A stretch of 64,000 nucleotides of DNA, taken from NCBI RefSeq assembly GCF_016756595.1, contig NZ_AP023257.1, forward strand, positions 4,976,001 through 5,040,000. The letters are read 5' to 3'. Source of the stretch: Mesorhizobium sp. L-2-11. GTDB taxonomy: Bacteria > Pseudomonadota > Alphaproteobacteria > Rhizobiales > Rhizobiaceae. Positions 34,001 to 40,175 of the stretch are shown in pieces. The position numbers and the translations under genes are program-made. Every line of letters begins with the position of its first letter. Within the stretch, counting starts at the first letter, position 1. Below the pieces are notes generated by a model. It made no database searches. It worked only from the letters and a program-made list of their open reading frames with translations, and was not told the DNA's origin.

Positions 34001-36975
34001 CACTGCTTGTTGAGCGGATCGTCGCGGAAATCCTGCCGGATGTTCTCGTCGTTGAGGTCGTATGTCAGGGCGGATTTATGGACGTTCGTGTCATCGCCAT
34101 TCTCGTCGGTGAACGTGGCGTTCTCATAGACGGTCACGACATAGAGCTGGCCGTTCTCCTCGACGATGTCCTGCGACAGAATCTTGCCGGTAAACTCGCC
34201 GCGGCCGTTGGTAAAACCTTCCCAGTCGAAATGATGCGGGTTTCGTTCGCGCGCCTGCGCAAGCAGTTCCTGCTTGAGAGGCTCCACGGTCACGGCAAGA
34301 TCCGCCGCCGCCTTCTGCGCAATCCCATACTCCTGATATGCCTCGGCCAAGGTCACCTGATTGGCCGCGGCGCCCTGGAGCGTCTGCAGACCTTGAAGCC
34401 GCTCTTCGATGGCCGTGTATTCGGGGGTTCCGGGCTTGGCATCGGTCAGCTTGAGCTCGAGCTCGGTCGAGGCGACCAGCTGATCGACGGTGGCCTTGTT
34501 GCCATTGGCGGTGTGCAGCGCCGAATCGATAAGCAGCTGGGCGACCTCGGCATGCTCGGCCTTGGCGTCCTGGTTTGCTTCCTCCGCGCTGGGACCATCC
34601 GGGCTGCGGACGGCCGCCTGGTTGGGATCGCTGATCGCCGGCAGGTCGACCTGTTTGGCGATGGCGTCGAGAAGGCTCTGCTGACCTGCCTGGTACTCGG
34701 CCGCGGCCGTGGCGGCATCTTCGAGCGCGCTGTTGGCGAGGCTCAGCCGTTCCTGCGCTTCGGCCAGCGTACCCTTGGGTTCGGTCGGCTTCAACTCCAA
34801 TCCATAAGGCGCCAAAGTGTCGTCGAGCGTCGCTTCGGCGGCTTCCATGGCCTCCTTGTAAGCGGGATCCAGCGCGTAGACGTCGAGCTGCGCCTGGCTT
34901 TGCACGGAAGTTGCCTGCGCCTCGCCGAGGCGCGATACAGCGACGTTCTCGGCCGCGATCGCCTTGGCCACCTCCGGATCGTACCACTGCCAGTTCCCGT
35001 CCACCAACAGCGGCACCCATTTGCCGCCTGAAGGCGCGGTGGCCGACGGCGGTTCGCCGAACGGGCCGACCGAGGTCGGCGTGCCCTCGAGCTGCGGCGT
35101 GGCAGGGACCGGCGCCCCATAGGCTTCCATCGCAGCGACCACGGCCTGCTGTTTTTCAAGCGCATCCGCGGTCAGCTCCGGTGTCGCCCCGCCGAATATG
35201 CCATCCAGCGCCGTCTTGACTATCTGGTCTTCCTTGGCCTGTTGCGGGTCACTGCTGTTCGGGTTGATGTCGAGCAGCAGCTCGGCCAGCGCCTGTTGCG
35301 CGGTGCCGGCCGCGATGTCGGTGACGGCGCCGGTCGCGGCATTGGTCAGCGTGATCTTGCCGTCCGGCGACGTGGTCATCGTGTAGCCGTTGAACGTCAC
35401 ATTGACGGTGGTCCTGGTGGCGCCGTCGATCACCACCGTCTCGCCTGGATGAATAAGGTCAGGGTCGCGCGGATTGGTGAACAGTTCCGGATTGCTTACG
35501 GCGAGATCGTCCAGCGTCACGCCGTTGGCCTCGGCGATGTCGCTCAGATTGTCGCCCGGCTTGACCTCGTAGTCGATCGGCTCGCCGTCGTTCAGCGTCT
35601 CGACGATGGTCTCGATGCGTCGGCCATCCTTGTCCACGACGATCTTCGTCTCGGTGTTGTTGACGGGGTCGACGATGGTCGTGGTCTGCTCGCCGGTTTC
35701 GGTGTTGCGCTCTGTCTGCGTGGTCACGCCGTTGCCGTCGACCATGCTGGTCGTCTCGGTGCTTCCTTCGGTGATCGTCGACGAGCGCGAACCATGGTGG
35801 TAGTCGTTGTTGTAGGTGGCGGTCCTGCCGGTATTCGGATCGGTGACGACGGTCTGCAGGGTCTCGCCAGGGTCACCGCCCTGCGTCACCTCGAGGCCGG
35901 CGGCGTTCATTTCGGCGATCACCTGCTCCGGCGTGAGATTGCTCGCCTCGGCGATCTCGTCAATGCTTTTGCCGGCGGCAAGCTGTTCCTCGATCGCCGC
36001 TACGCCCGAGCCGTCCGCCGTCTGCGATTGCGCCAGGGTGGTCACCTCGCCGTCCGGAGCCGTAACCGTGGTTACCGGCAATGCGGGGCCGCCGGCGGGC
36101 GTCACCGTCTGCACGGTCGACCCATTCGGCAGGTTGCTGGTGACGGTGACGGCGCCGTTACCAGTCGTTTCGGTGGTTGTGGTTTCACGGGTCTGGGGAT
36201 TGGTCGTGCGTTCGGTGACCGCGCCGTCGCCGAGATCGTCCACCAGCGTGGTGGTGATCGCGCCGGTCTGCGCGTCGACGCTGGTGGTTTCCTTGCGGCC
36301 GAGATCGTCACGGATCGGCGATGACTTCGCCTGCATGTCCAGGCCGGTCTCTTGGGTGTAGTAGCCGCCGTGCTGATAATCCTGGTTTTCGGTGATCGTG
36401 CGGTTTCCGGCGGTGATCACCACAGTGCGGGTGTCGCCGTTGGCATGCTCGGTCGCTACCGCCGTCATGCCGCCGGCATTCAGAGCCGCCACCACATCCT
36501 CGGGAGCCACGCGCTGCTCGGCGGCGATGTTGTCGATGCTTTTGCCACCGTCGATCGCCTTGAGAATGTCGTTCGCCTTGATGTCCGGCGCGTTGACTTC
36601 CAGCGCCTTGACTTCCGGCGCCTTGACTTCCGGCGAAACAACGAGGTTTGGCGCGCCGCCGAGATCCTGCGTGAAAAGCGCCGGCGCGGCTGTGGCGACG
36701 CCATTGCCGGTTGCCGCGGTGACCGCGGCAGGCAGCTCCGGTCCTGGCTGCATCGGGGCAGTCGGCTGCGCCGTCTTAAGTTCCGCATTGACCTGCGTCA
36801 GCCGCTGGCGGGCGCCCGCGGCCGCGTCGACCTCGCCCATCCTGTTGGCGAGCCGGATTTCGTTTTGCAATTTCGTGGCTTCCGCCTGCAGCCGCGTGGT
36901 CTGCTCGACTTGGGCCTTTGGATCGACCCTGGGCGGCGGCGGCGGCTTGACGGTGTTAATCGGGCGGATCATCAA
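25069..36975 (-). CDS. giant multidomain toxin/effector candidate (LysM, HExxH, ADP-ribosyltransferase, octapeptide repeats, SH3b)
   Basis: A 3968-residue protein with a strong GGAGG ribosome-binding site and no Sec signal. In order: a proline-rich start and coiled coil; a duplicated ~100-residue unit (about 132-230 and 325-420); LysM (about 467-512); long Ala/Glu-rich helices; a hydrophobic segment resembling DUF4781 (about 1340-1560); a Pro/Gly/Asp linker; three ~105-residue helical repeats (about 1965-2180) and a fourth near 2600; HELSH (H2845, E2846, H2849) with E2880 or E2882 as possible third ligand; an enterotoxin-like ADP-ribosyltransferase domain (about 3005-3140; R3011, GTS, E3117); 29 octapeptide repeats (3263-3494); hydrophobic segments; 18-residue repeats; SH3b (about 3828-3890); and a C-terminal LysM-like domain. 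The location inside a T3SS locus suggests a secreted toxin or effector, but the export route is not shown. Confidence 0.85.
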   Translation of the reverse strand: MMIRPINTVKPPPPPRVDPKAQVEQTTRLQAEATKLQNEIRLANRMGEVDAAAGARQRLTQVNAELKTAQPTAPMQPGPELPAAVTAATGNGVATAAPALFTQDLGGAPNLVVSPEVKAPEVKALEVNAPDIKANDILKAIDGGKSIDNIAAEQRVAPEDVVAALNAGGMTAVATEHANGDTRTVVITAGNRTITENQDYQHGGYYTQETGLDMQAKSSPIRDDLGRKETTSVDAQTGAITTTLVDDLGDGAVTERTTNPQTRETTTTETTGNGAVTVTSNLPNGSTVQTVTPAGGPALPVTTVTAPDGEVTTLAQSQTADGSGVAAIEEQLAAGKSIDEIAEASNLTPEQVIAEMNAAGLEVTQGGDPGETLQTVVTDPNTGRTATYNNDYHHGSRSSTITEGSTETTSMVDGNGVTTQTERNTETGEQTTTIVDPVNNTETKIVVDKDGRRIETIVETLNDGEPIDYEVKPGDNLSDIAEANGVTLDDLAVSNPELFTNPRDPDLIHPGETVVIDGATRTTVNVTFNGYTMTTSPDGKITLTNAATGAVTDIAAGTAQQALAELLLDINPNSSDPQQAKEDQIVKTALDGIFGGATPELTADALEKQQAVVAAMEAYGAPVPATPQLEGTPTSVGPFGEPPSATAPSGGKWVPLLVDGNWQWYDPEVAKAIAAENVAVSRLGEAQATSVQSQAQLDVYALDPAYKEAMEAAEATLDDTLAPYGLELKPTEPKGTLAEAQERLSLANSALEDAATAAAEYQAGQQSLLDAIAKQVDLPAISDPNQAAVRSPDGPSAEEANQDAKAEHAEVAQLLIDSALHTANGNKATVDQLVASTELELKLTDAKPGTPEYTAIEERLQGLQTLQGAAANQVTLAEAYQEYGIAQKAAADLAVTVEPLKQELLAQARERNPHHFDWEGFTNGRGEFTGKILSQDIVEENGQLYVVTVYENATFTDENGDDTNVHKSALTYDLNDENIRQDFRDDPLNKQWQEMLASTDVSSAPVCTANANGSQSALDAARSKIVDVQVNNLDAALKDARAALVDATAARDQAITDHGPGTVEAPAGTLKPGETAVQVTVSGRDMWVAPEVAAAYEAQGPGAIGESGKSVQIEMDGQKLWVSPELAAAEINHDQAETQKDQLEDWEQNVRPAMLAGRDWYAFSASKPKLLEYGSGEEYEAKLKSQYFEERQDQAMAGYQVRFESLYESGFTGEYKTYAPGELSGTVAQTLGQDPSSEGVGKVVDEIADRAGDDAEVKIVPIFSLDGGMESSTALFAIKSGGNEAGYVDSAGKYYSSFDEFQHENRLFSGNGNLVMAKGGDMSLGKDGFSLDELEVADARKVDFWDKASDIGLGLLAGAATIVSFVPGGQWAIPIAVGAGSILGGKALYKEADHLLQGGDFDSQSAWNVATGVTAFLPVGAGALRTYGLAKTGLSFGKASAGGFGMTHMNEVKWGIGRFQVKVDKAQYADDVSAFMQSGNKLTNAAWDLDAAAVVTGVPLLGKSVQDLVANWGDMDMLELANAIVGIGVGTVGTGLGGRSLLNNMPGAGGTRNGPHGSASFPNAGGADVPTGPRALPPGDGDGQPPPTGGRFDPPGDGQSSRPMVVHEQGADGTVVNVHDEGPSAPGERGDPKNASDQDAQAAREQNVPADGDPIVVPPARGDATTRPADSGMRLVWDPATKTFTGTPGPSGAKPSEGGAEGSRPLMRYTVGNRHTGEMLVDFNLPEGQRVVAIPEPRANTAPPEPVPAPVELDPSLPVLYLGADGRWTADPNARTEPPVVTDSGHPSPVRPDGTPIINNFSSNPYSFGQTFTAVKAGLRRIGTRYLNTEPRYDYPKLGELVDSIYHRPVAQDGVTAGQDIYVEAGGEYLPAKVVVAGPQASMTRDVVPLGEHATEAGYLGSGPTVERAKRGSITTPNGQNRVNTPAREVQTFKPADNPEVSHRSALGEILATTLPALPDDAATPALTWTPEQLELVGDYLNSLERSSDLVVRDAVTMTRVQLGGKGLPQSGTEMTQAQHHALGEMLNADRNSPFTGSKPAGQLSKNGLTTLQVFSAQGKLPHLSPGEVIDQIGLSSHARLTGGEQFLTAGALPGEAGWTDAGRDIVGDYLKAASRSTDPNLAAAANAASPLFKGRATKPGKAVTAAQQDALMQVLQADSGSTWVYGPKLQPGSSFKLAGELSPEGRYNAKVLSGHDTWTPYLWREMRGYAANQQKSADPAVQSLAHALENALPASKPRAGTEINSDVPVLLERLLGADKASSWRAPTFFTDAQGVWRSDRATVSWFLQEHEANVLGGPVLNDMATNGALQAAGWILGPDGRTVTLGIGSMLGIGLKVPLPSRQVYGELSLKNNGPISDGGTGFLLPVHPNDAKGQKLFVNGYRPNFAYDEAAAPSAQWVASAPMLSKNTFQSESATGISLSLFGFSVSGAYVHRTLRYLGGEGGRPGYTRREPGPLSQRAASFWEEAARGGASHYSSEGKVPGFEDRILYRNYNVIPPLGGGKEPWRGSPAFEGVPRETGAGPLNRLDRTDHGAGLAVNYGPLPLTTVELGSVRKDVVPHARTARAHPGSSEGAQKVFSALDTSGGRLTPDVLQHLDAYLAEVAASPHGDLRFAGQRVLDVFPELGVAPYPDQLAGGRPDGMSRPAWKALRQQLDQQARSELTPTQAHYLNRLLEQDVLHNSPPPDTAPAPAGDGPIAPRSPAPRREQGPAAEGSWGPSTAKPLTQAEIAANRQDASSMLDDMIQQDLGMPEMTEMRADLADQVSRSPEMMELLRNAHAKGVRIVNPARRDLRIFDPSLEQDLTATGSGLDRSLDVISVDADMFRTPAADNDAVVAGFVDALSHELSHVTDAPIDVMPQDFANRQAHRDANVDARLKSEGEAALVQYIVADELAANGGKPNLALRADHAQADIYDRFAAREIDRTQAVHEMAALYRSMEPSIADGGTYADYYGHFADAAYQAANVASGREGDVASNASHVVGEPRAAAPANGAGDPARPLRGNVGPYVFRADTRAPSEIRDAGGFSPPPPTGIWVDNPQGIVLSNYVLGNTHGRFVGTSQSISGAKAFVSEESLAARQQGYTYLYTLNPSRPRLHVPTEFEAMGRPVSDSMARVDETAIDGSIPWNEVHGWRMMDPDGNFVGEFTRNEDAVAPGGPTQKRPQVILRPADEFWDAPAQAEAPPPPVAPEVGNEAPPVAGETPPTENSAAETPTAATWPPAPDRGRVVFDPASGRIVSLELPVSSAAEPGFAGPVRAPTGPEVRALAADEIAELTGPQLHAIKPEQIAKLAPEQVTALSPEQVGQLTFDQLAAFRPTQLRALGGEQLQAIRPSKLQAVAPGRITGLRPDQVAAFSQEQLAGLTIEQVRKLTPDQIAGLSDEQRNALTPEQVAAMRPAQFSHLNATQFVALDPALVAARDPATMAKLSPRHVAALTREQLDALTIHQIEALTKQQIAALTPKQLGELSPGQLRKFTPRQFTWMSTEQTNALSVLQLTTYRATHKKAMTPDQTAAVDQALTYARLKENAQLVATFGPMAGYSYTVWQILPPHWAATAAGVAFGVRGVVFSAQSVFPNATANHKPLGRALNAASGASFIFSSPGSAAGLLRGDNIGVNGSFTLGNVVYGTKSALQSIAGRPVMRNVAEHLAGPGYVFGSLLYTAQNLHSPLAATAGALFTVGSAEFWVSAVRTDLLNRRAAPRTPEEIDARAKSDARWGIADRIALGVTFGVGMLMFAWDALDDQPWNNTGKTPATDPTAPGDAPSGVDGAPPDEQTAPGNDPSGVDGAPPDEQTPPGNDPSGVDGAPPDEQTEQPDPATQTPPQDFPQLAVLADDGLNLRTQPDADSTVVTVLQPGTFVEQTAGSSADQSGEAWIPVEGPGPDGEMHSGWVSGDHVEAHADGSSNPAGRTNPTLEKDGYQWVEVKNGDSIRLIARTHSADVAETVVLNMDHIMSPDVIFSGDRIYLPATLG
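25551..25712 (-). repeat. three 54-bp tandem repeats inside the giant gene
   Basis: Three adjacent 54-bp units encode 18-residue repeats of the form PGNDPSGVDGAPPDEQT. They form an acidic, Pro/Gly-rich linker between the hydrophobic segments and the SH3b domain (residues about 3755-3808). The units are nearly identical at the DNA level, so the copy number probably varies between strains. Confidence 0.9.
26490..27190 (-). repeat. about 29 degenerate 24-bp repeats encoding octapeptides
   Basis: The region codes for about 29 consecutive octapeptides with consensus (T/S/R)PEQ(L/V/I)xAL, for example TPEQVAAM, TPDQIAGL and TKQQIAAL (protein residues about 3263-3494). The period is strictly eight residues with one Gln-hydrophobic core per unit. 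The DNA copies have diverged, so this is an old amplification kept by protein-level selection. Confidence 0.9.
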
Positions 36976-37059
36976 ACAACCTCCGGAGCCGGTCCAGTCC
37001 TGGTTCAGGCAGTCTGCCTGCCGTCAACGCCCCCGCGCCCGACAGTGGAAGCCCTGTGC

Positions 37060-37935
37060 CTAGCGGGGCGGCTTCCAATAAATGCCGAAAGCAGCGAGTT
37101 GCTCTTCCGACTGTCTTACTCGTTCTGCAGCATTCACTTCAGACTGCGCAGCCGTCAGTGCCGCCAGAATCTCGACGGCGGCGAACGCCGGCGCCATGCT
37201 GCGGAAGAACGACTGCGAATTGGCCGTAACGATGATGGTCTCCCGCGCGATCCGGGCCAGCGGCGACACGCTGCTGTCGGTGATTGCCAGCACGCCGACA
37301 CCCTGCCTGGCCGACTGGCGCGCCACCTCGATCGTCGTGCGTTCATAAGGCGACATGCCGACAGCAAGCAGCACATCGCCGCGTCCCGCGCCCTGCAAGG
37401 CATCCAGACCATGTCCGCCCATCTCGCCGACAAGCGTCACCTTGCGGTCGCCGCCAGCCAGAAACGACATGATGTGAACGAAGTGGTTGGCGACCGGATA
37501 GAAGGAGCGCGAGCCGAGGCCAAACAGATTGCGTGATCGTGCAAGGAGGTCCGCTGCGGCAATGAATTGCGAGGCATTGCCGTACTCACCCAGGCTTGAG
37601 ACCTGCGCCGCGAGCGTGTCGGCGACAACCCCTGCGGTCGAATATCCCGCATCGCCCCCCTGGTCGGCACCCCTTCGCGCCGGCTCACCGGCGCCTGTCT
37701 CACGCAGCGCGCGCGCGTACAGGCTGCGCATGTCCTCGTAGCCGTCAAGGCCGAGCCATCGCGCCAACCGCATCATCGTGCTGTGCGAAACACCGGCCTG
37801 ATGTGCCTGCTCGCGCATCGACATCAGTGCGACATCCTTGGGATGGTCTAGCACGAAACGCGCCGCGACCCGCAGTTGCGGCGGCATATTCTCGAACCGT
37901 TCGACCAACAGCTCCGCCAAAGGACCTTGTTCCAT
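37060..37935 (-). CDS. MurR/RpiR-family transcriptional regulator with SIS domain
   Basis: A 291-residue regulator from ATG 37935. The N-terminal HTH_6 domain (LAELLVERFENMPPQLRVAARFVLDHPKDVALMSMREQAHQAGVSHSTMMRLARWLGLDGYEDM) precedes a SIS sugar-phosphate-binding domain (ARSRNLFGLGSRSFYPVANHFVHIM, DVLLAVGMSPYERTTIEVARQSARQGVGVLAITDS). RpiR proteins sense phosphorylated sugars; MurR senses N-acetylmuramate 6-phosphate. It lies 84 bp upstream of the giant gene in the same direction and is divergent from the sctD-sctV operon, so it is well placed to control both. The ligand is unknown. Confidence 0.92.
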   Translation of the reverse strand: MEQGPLAELLVERFENMPPQLRVAARFVLDHPKDVALMSMREQAHQAGVSHSTMMRLARWLGLDGYEDMRSLYARALRETGAGEPARRGADQGGDAGYSTAGVVADTLAAQVSSLGEYGNASQFIAAADLLARSRNLFGLGSRSFYPVANHFVHIMSFLAGGDRKVTLVGEMGGHGLDALQGAGRGDVLLAVGMSPYERTTIEVARQSARQGVGVLAITDSSVSPLARIARETIIVTANSQSFFRSMAPAFAAVEILAALTAAQSEVNAAERVRQSEEQLAAFGIYWKPPR

Positions 37936-38022
37936 TCTGCCATACCCCAATTTACCCCGATCGCAAGGTTACTCCTCCAATGGTGGCAATGCAACAGTTG
38001 GAACTGAACTGGTTCAAATATT

Positions 38023-38043
38023 CCAAGTGGACTTTCAATTTCG
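38023..38043 (+). promoter_or_regulatory. candidate T3SS operon box upstream of the small protein-sctD-sctV operon
   Basis: The element CCAAGTGGACTTTCAATTT (38023-38041), followed by CG, matches the site upstream of rhcC1 at 18 of 21 positions when both are read in the direction of transcription. It ends 90 bp before the ATG at 38134, against 87 bp for rhcC1. Just upstream lie further partial palindromes, including CAGTT-GG-AACTG near 37995. Confidence 0.55.
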
Positions 38044-38133
38044 ATCATGCTGCCTTAAGCTGGTTTCGCAACCTGCCGGCGTCGACACGATTCCGGAGTT
38101 TGTAACTTGAATGATCCCTCAAGGAGACAATTG

Positions 38134-38316
38134 ATGGCTGCTACCCCTCCCATTACGTCCGGCTCTGCCGGGTCACCGGAACAGAACCTGGACAAGATGA
38201 TCAAGCATCAGGAGCGCATGTTTGGCCTCGAGATCACAAAAGAGATCGCGAAGTCCCAACATGACATGCTGATGAGCACCGCCAAGACGCTCGGCCAGTC
38301 GGCTGAAAAGGCCTAA
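38134..38316 (+). CDS. small T3SS-associated protein, candidate needle subunit
   Basis: A 60-residue protein. ATG 38134 has an AAGGAG ribosome-binding site at 38121-38126. There is no signal peptide and no cysteine. The first 15 residues are small and polar (MAATPPITSGSAGSP), and the rest is predicted helical (EQNLDKMIKHQERMFGLEIT...). It is the first gene of the plus-strand T3SS operon, before sctD. Needle subunits (SctF, NopA in rhizobia) are short, cysteine-free helical hairpins, so size and place fit, but no SctF motif is recognisable. It could also be a small chaperone or an early substrate. Confidence in the gene is good; the role is a guess. Confidence 0.75.
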   Translation: MAATPPITSGSAGSPEQNLDKMIKHQERMFGLEITKEIAKSQHDMLMSTAKTLGQSAEKA

Positions 38317-38428
38317 GGCGGGATTCTCGAAATCATGCGCCGCCGCAAGCGCCGGCGGCGCACGTTCACGGCTTTCGATGCCGTTGTCGGGCTGCGTCTG
38401 AATTGTCATCGGCGGGAGATGAAGTGGC

Positions 38429-39409
38429 ATGATCGGCAAGGATTGGGCTATCGGCAAAAATCGGGATGCGGCGGCCCGCACCCCGGCATCGCGACATTGC
38501 GTTGCGCTCAGCGTAACGCATGGATTTCACGCCGGCGCCCAGCTCAGCCTGGTCGCGCCTCTGTATACGCTCGGCTCCAGCACGGAGTCGGACGTTGTTC
38601 TCAGGGACGCCGGCATCGCGCCAGTCCACGCAAGGTTGCGGCGCAAGGGCAGCCAAATTGAAATCGAAGCCGTTGGCGGCGATGTCACGCTCGCCACCGG
38701 CGAGATCATCCGTGAAGGCCAAGGCAGCCGCTGCAAGCTGCCGCTGACGATAAGCATCGGCGATGCCCATATCCGGCTGGTCAACCCGGAACGCCGGCCG
38801 AATCGCTGGTCTGTTTCCAATCGACCCCTCCTGGTTGCGGGCAGCGTTCTCTTTGCCGTTTTCGCTGTTTCCGTCGCCGCCAACGGGTTCTCCTTCGCCG
38901 AGCCCGACAGTGGCAAAAAGCTATCCGCTCAAGTCGATAAACCGGTCACGTTGGCCTTCGCCGGCGACGCCGGGCAGAGTGTCGTGGACGATTCGTCGCC
39001 GACACAAGCACCCAGCGCCACTGAGGCGGAACGCCAGCTCAAGCTGCGCCTCGAGCAATCCGGCATCAGTACATTGGCCGTTCAGCAGTCACCTGGACGA
39101 CTCGTGGTCTCGGGCATGATCGCCAATGACAAGCATGGTGCCTGGATCGAAACGCAATCCTGGTTCGACCAGGCGTTCGGCGCGCACATCACCCTCGCCT
39201 CCAATGTCATGGTCGGCAACGCCGAGCAGGCGCCGCGCCTGAGGCTGCAGGCGATCTGGTATGGCGAGCGGCCTTATGTCATCGCCACCGACGGCGCACG
39301 CTATCATGAAGGCGCATTCACCAATGACGGCTGGACCGTGAAGCGCATTGGCGAGACGGAACTTCTCCTGACCAAGGGCGGCGCCACGGTCGCGCTGAAA
39401 TATCCGTGA
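38429..39409 (+). CDS. sctD: type III secretion inner-membrane ring protein SctD (FHA domain)
   Basis: A 326-residue protein with the SctD layout. An N-terminal cytosolic FHA-like domain (AGAQLSLVAPLYTLGSSTESDVVLRDAGIAPVHARLRRKGSQIEI) is followed by a single transmembrane helix (LLVAGSVLFAVFAVSVAANGF, residues about 132-152). A periplasmic part contains BON-like ring-building segments (LKLRLEQSGISTLAVQQSPGRLVVSGMI). SctD surrounds SctJ and meets the secretin. The FHA domain probably binds SctK of the sorting platform. The next gene starts at a GTG overlapping its stop. Confidence 0.87.
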   Translation: MIGKDWAIGKNRDAAARTPASRHCVALSVTHGFHAGAQLSLVAPLYTLGSSTESDVVLRDAGIAPVHARLRRKGSQIEIEAVGGDVTLATGEIIREGQGSRCKLPLTISIGDAHIRLVNPERRPNRWSVSNRPLLVAGSVLFAVFAVSVAANGFSFAEPDSGKKLSAQVDKPVTLAFAGDAGQSVVDDSSPTQAPSATEAERQLKLRLEQSGISTLAVQQSPGRLVVSGMIANDKHGAWIETQSWFDQAFGAHITLASNVMVGNAEQAPRLRLQAIWYGERPYVIATDGARYHEGAFTNDGWTVKRIGETELLLTKGGATVALKYP

Positions 39410-39846
39410 ACCGCCGGCTTGAGGGGCCGCGGTTCGATACGGCAAGGATGGACGCAGCCGGCCGCGAGGTGCGGCAGGCGGAAGGCGTGCACGGTCAGGC
39501 AATCAACCGCCGGCGGATGAATGGCGTCGACAAGGCCGCAAGCCGTGCTCAGGGGACCAGATCGGCCGCTGGTACGCAAAAGCCAGAAACAGCGGAATTC
39601 CAGTCCTCTCGGGGTACGGCTGGCGAATCGCTCGACGAGGCGCTCATCAATTTCGTCATGCCAGCTATTCCCGAGCCAGCCATCCTGCGTCGCTCGGTAG
39701 CCATTCTCCAGCATTTTGTAGCGCATCTGGTGCCCGATCTTGAGGGTGGCGAGCAACTCAAGACACTTGCCAGGACGCTGATGGAGGATGAAATCGAGCG
39801 TCATCGCGATCTGCTTGCCCGGATACAGGAAGGAATCGAAACCTGA
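39406..39846 (+). CDS. hypothetical protein of the T3SS operon
   Basis: A 146-residue protein starting at GTG 39406, which overlaps the sctD stop by 4 bp. The first about 75 residues are basic and low-complexity (RRLEGPRFDTARMDAAGREVRQ). The second half is helical: ESLDEALINFVMPAIPEPAILRRSVAILQHFVAHL, then LKTLARTLMEDEIERHRDLLARIQEGIET. No named family is recognised. Its place between sctD and a TPR-like gene, with tight coupling, indicates a T3SS function such as an accessory or gatekeeper-type factor. A disordered N-terminus with a helical C-terminus is common among exported components. Confidence 0.7.
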   Translation: MNRRLEGPRFDTARMDAAGREVRQAEGVHGQAINRRRMNGVDKAASRAQGTRSAAGTQKPETAEFQSSRGTAGESLDEALINFVMPAIPEPAILRRSVAILQHFVAHLVPDLEGGEQLKTLARTLMEDEIERHRDLLARIQEGIET

Positions 39847-39863
39847 CTGATCCGCATGAAACA

Positions 39864-40175
39864 GTGCATCTGCTGCATGTCCTGGGCTATCTCTACGGCA
39901 GTCACGGGCAGGCAAAGCGGGGCGCGGCATACCTGCTTATCGCAGCGCAGCTGTCGCCGGGAAATGCCGGCGTTCTGCGCACGCTGGCGCATCTGCTGAT
40001 ACTCGATGGCGAAGCGGACAAGGCGCTTGCCACCATTGCCAGGCTGGAGACGCTGGAGGGAATGGACCACCCGACACTGGCGTTGCTGAAGAGCCGCGCC
40101 TTGCTTGTGGCCGGCCGTAAGGCCGAGGCGCACAGTGCCTTGCGGAGCTTCCTGTCGCATCGAGGCGCCGAATGA
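39864..40175 (+). CDS. TPR-like T3SS chaperone (YscG/YscY-type)
   Basis: A 103-residue helical protein from GTG 39864. The frame is open a little further upstream without a good start. It contains TPR-like pairs: LLHVLGYLYGSHGQAKRGAAYLLIAAQLSPGNAGVLRTLAHLLILDGEADKALATIARL and LLKSRALLVAGRKAEAHSALRSFL. This resembles the short TPR chaperones encoded in many T3SS operons beside sctV, some of which hold the needle subunit before export. Its 3' end overlaps the sctV start by 4 bp. If the 60-residue protein at 38134 is the needle, this is its likely chaperone. The TPR nature is clear; the client is inferred. Confidence 0.75.
   Translation: MHLLHVLGYLYGSHGQAKRGAAYLLIAAQLSPGNAGVLRTLAHLLILDGEADKALATIARLETLEGMDHPTLALLKSRALLVAGRKAEAHSALRSFLSHRGAE

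Noticed and set aside
36976..38133. Search for TtsI-type tts boxes in the T3SS promoters
   Set aside because: No segment resembles the tts-box consensus in the two intergenic regions examined. A different shared element was found instead.
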